Assembly (NCBI GenBank): GCA_020024815.1
Contig: JAHHTE010000023.1
Span: 1-19,417 of the forward strand
DNA length: 19,417 nucleotides
From: Mailhella sp.
Lineage (GTDB): Bacteria > Desulfobacterota > Desulfovibrionia > Desulfovibrionales > Desulfovibrionaceae
Reading direction: 5' to 3'
Positions within the stretch are counted from its first letter, which is position 1. Every line of letters begins with the position of its first letter. The position numbers and the translations under genes are program-made. The notes under the pieces are model-generated. The model did no database searches. It saw only the letters and a program-made list of their open reading frames with translations, and had not been told where the DNA came from. Below are positions 17,591-19,417 of this stretch, one piece after another.

Positions 17591-18352
17591 ATGGCAAATA
17601 TGGTAAGTAATATTCCCTTAACATTACGTTCTCATTTTCCACAAATAAAATTACCTAATCTTATTATAGAATCACTTGAGCAGAAAAAAAGTCGTTATCG
17701 TAGAAGGGTAGTATATAAAGTTGCAAGTGTTATTGGTTCTATTGTATTTACTTTTTTTCTTTTTGCACTAGTATTTATGGAACAAGCTCTTGATGAAGAA
17801 CCTGTGCTTATTTCAAAATCACAAGGTGTTCCTTTGTCTGAAATGCAAGAGGAAGTACAACAAGAAGAAACACCAAAAGAAATTGTAGAAAAAATCAATC
17901 CTGAAGTTCCAGAACTAAAGGCTATGCCAGAAATTGTACAAATAGATATGCCTTTATTAAAATTAGATTATGCTATTAATACAAATAGTTCTGTGGCTAT
18001 TCATGTTCCTACTCCTCCTAGTATTGAACAGGTTGCACCAGCAAGTACTCCAACTGTGCAAGCATATAGTTTAGACCAATTGGACGAAAAACCAGCAGTT
18101 CTTTATAATCCACGTCCAGCATATCCAAAAGGAGCTTTACGCTCTAAAATAGAAGGTCAAGTAATAGCACGTGTGCTTGTTAATAATGAAGGACGAGTTA
18201 TGAACGTACAAATTTTAGATGGTCCTTATGCTGATATTTTTAGAAATGAAAGTATAATAGCTTTAAAGCGTTGGCGTTTTAAACCTGGAAAAATACAAGG
18301 TAAGCAAGTGACTACTATTATAGAAGTTCCTCTTATTTTTTCTTTAAGATAA
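17591..18352 (+). CDS. tonB: TonB energy-transducing protein
   Basis: A 253-residue protein with a 42-residue basic cytoplasmic start, one membrane helix (about 43-63) and an acidic Glu/Pro-rich periplasmic linker (about 68-165). The C-terminal TonB domain begins at YNPRPAYPKGALRSKIEGQV (about 172-191) and includes DGPYADIF and ALKRWRFKPG. The domain contacts the TonB box of the receptor and transmits force from ExbB/ExbD. AAGGAG at 17579-17584 lies 6 bases before the ATG at 17591, fixing the start; the frame is open further upstream into exbD, without a better site. The membrane helix has no His corresponding to His20 of E. coli TonB. With one receptor gene in the same window, that receptor is its obvious partner, but other receptors elsewhere may share it. 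Confidence 0.93.
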   Translation: MANMVSNIPLTLRSHFPQIKLPNLIIESLEQKKSRYRRRVVYKVASVIGSIVFTFFLFALVFMEQALDEEPVLISKSQGVPLSEMQEEVQQEETPKEIVEKINPEVPELKAMPEIVQIDMPLLKLDYAINTNSSVAIHVPTPPSIEQVAPASTPTVQAYSLDQLDEKPAVLYNPRPAYPKGALRSKIEGQVIARVLVNNEGRVMNVQILDGPYADIFRNESIIALKRWRFKPGKIQGKQVTTIIEVPLIFSLR

Positions 18353-18364
18353 TATGAGTATTCC

Positions 18365-19417
18365 ATGAAAATATTTTCAATATTAGTATTTTGTGTTTTA
18401 TTATGTTTTGTAAGTCCTAATAGGGGATTTACTCATGATGAGCATAGTTCTCATGAAGAAACAACAATTTTAAATAAAGCATATCAAGAATATAAACAAA
18501 AGAATTTTCAACGTGTTTTGACTATGATAGAAAATTTTGTAAAAAGTCCTCAAAAAAAACATTCTTTTGCATATATCTTATATGGATTATCAGCGTCAGA
18601 GTTAAAGCAGTATAAAAAAGCAATTATGGCGTATAATAAAGGAATAAATTTTTATCCAAAAAATTATACATTATATAATAATTGTGGTTTAGCTTATATG
18701 AATGATAAACAATATGTTAATGCTGGTAAAATGTTTATAAAAACAATTTCTTATGCTCCTAAAGAACAAAAAATTCCTTTACGTTTTTTAGCTGCACAAA
18801 ACTTTTATTATGCAAAACAATATGCTCAAGCTGCAAAAGAAGCAGAAATTGTTTTTAAAGCAAATCCTCAAAAAAGAGAATATATTGAATTTATTGTTAT
18901 GTGTTATATTGAAAATAAGGCATGGAAAAAAGCCGATAATTATCTTTCACATTTATTAAATCTTTATCCTCTTGATGTAAAATCGTGGAAAACAGTAGCT
19001 GCTGTGCGTATTAGACAAAAAAATTATATAGGTACTGCAACAGCTCTTGAAATTTCGCAAAGATTGGAAAAAGATATAAGTAAATCACAAGCTCTTTTAT
19101 CTTTATATGCACAAGTTCATGCACCCCATTTTATGTTAGAAACATTAAAAAAACTTCCGAATACATCGCAAAATCAAAAATGTCGTTTGCAAGCTCAAAT
19201 TCAAACAGGAAAATTAAAAGATGTTCTTCTTTTTCTTGATAAACAAAAAAATACAAGTGCAGAAAAGTATTTTTTGCAAGGAACATTACAAAATAGATTA
19301 TTAAATTTTAATGGTGCTATTAAAAGTTTTCAACAAGGATCTTTATTACAAGGGGAATTTGCAGAAAAATGCTTATTATCTCTTGCATTAGCCTATTGGG
19401 AACAAGGGGAAATAAAA
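18365..19417 (+). CDS. Exported TPR-repeat protein, 3' end beyond the window
   Basis: An open frame of 351 codons running off the right edge with no stop. A hydrophobic signal sequence (about 3-17) precedes a short His/acid patch (HDEHSSHEE, 24-32). About eight helical hairpins of roughly 34 residues follow, with TPR features such as YNNCGLAYMNDKQYVNAGKM and FYYAKQYAQAAKEAEIVF. TPR proteins close the DUF3450-TtpC-ExbB-ExbD-TonB operons of Vibrio, where they are thought to support TonB2-dependent transport, so position fits. Only 12 bases separate it from tonB, and the ribosome site is weak (GAG near 18356-18358), which suggests reinitiation. The Cys at 14 does not sit in a convincing lipobox. 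Total length is unknown. Confidence 0.85.
   Translation, partial: MKIFSILVFCVLLCFVSPNRGFTHDEHSSHEETTILNKAYQEYKQKNFQRVLTMIENFVKSPQKKHSFAYILYGLSASELKQYKKAIMAYNKGINFYPKNYTLYNNCGLAYMNDKQYVNAGKMFIKTISYAPKEQKIPLRFLAAQNFYYAKQYAQAAKEAEIVFKANPQKREYIEFIVMCYIENKAWKKADNYLSHLLNLYPLDVKSWKTVAAVRIRQKNYIGTATALEISQRLEKDISKSQALLSLYAQVHAPHFMLETLKKLPNTSQNQKCRLQAQIQTGKLKDVLLFLDKQKNTSAEKYFLQGTLQNRLLNFNGAIKSFQQGSLLQGEFAEKCLLSLALAYWEQGEIK

Noticed and set aside
1..19417. CRISPR array, insertion sequence, prophage or toxin-antitoxin genes
   Set aside because: No regularly spaced repeats, transposase, integrase, phage or small paired toxin/antitoxin genes are visible; gene order and base composition are uniform apart from the 8363-8708 gap.

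Overview
The window is an AT-rich stretch (roughly 30% G+C by eye) from a Gram-negative bacterium. Every convincing gene lies on the + strand, in tightly packed operon-like runs with frequent stop/start overlaps. The envelope proteins require a diderm: a TonB-dependent outer-membrane receptor, an ExbB/ExbD/TonB motor and several periplasmic proteins. The DUF3450-TtpC-ExbB-ExbD-TonB-TPR order matches the Vibrio TonB2-type cluster and also occurs in other proteobacteria. Two things lean towards a low-GC Desulfovibrionaceae-like host: a GGGGAAAAACTTT...AAAGTTTCTTCCCC intergenic hairpin, and a site whose left half fits the Desulfovibrio Fur consensus as I remember it. This placement is an inference, not a demonstration.

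Region 1 (14-5804): a PqqL/FusC-type periplasmic M16 zinc protease is followed by a three-gene inner-membrane module. The module consists of an ABC ATPase with unusual catalytic motifs, a small ABC-2-like permease and a membrane-anchored protein of unknown function.

Region 2 (5805-8362): a 77-base gap with a Fur-box-like palindrome precedes a TonB-dependent receptor with signal peptide, plug domain and C-terminal Phe.

Region 3 (8363-8708): this is the only gap above 300 bases. It holds a 41-nt hairpin, a TATAAT element, a perfect 17-bp inverted repeat and a GC-richer segment with a start-less minus-strand open frame.

Region 4 (8709-14350): a complete YejABEF-type peptide ABC importer.

Region 5 (14364-19417): a DUF3450 protein, a long ExbB (TtpC type), a short ExbB, ExbD, TonB and a TPR protein cut by the window edge.

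Taken together, the genes suggest one uptake route. A protein or peptide substrate would cross the outer membrane through the receptor, powered by the co-encoded TonB system. The M16 protease would cut it in the periplasm and YejABEF would import the peptides. This parallels the Fus ferredoxin-piracy system of Pectobacterium and pqqL-yddB of E. coli, but here the energy motor and a peptide importer are encoded alongside. The substrate is unknown, and iron-linked regulation rests only on the candidate Fur site.
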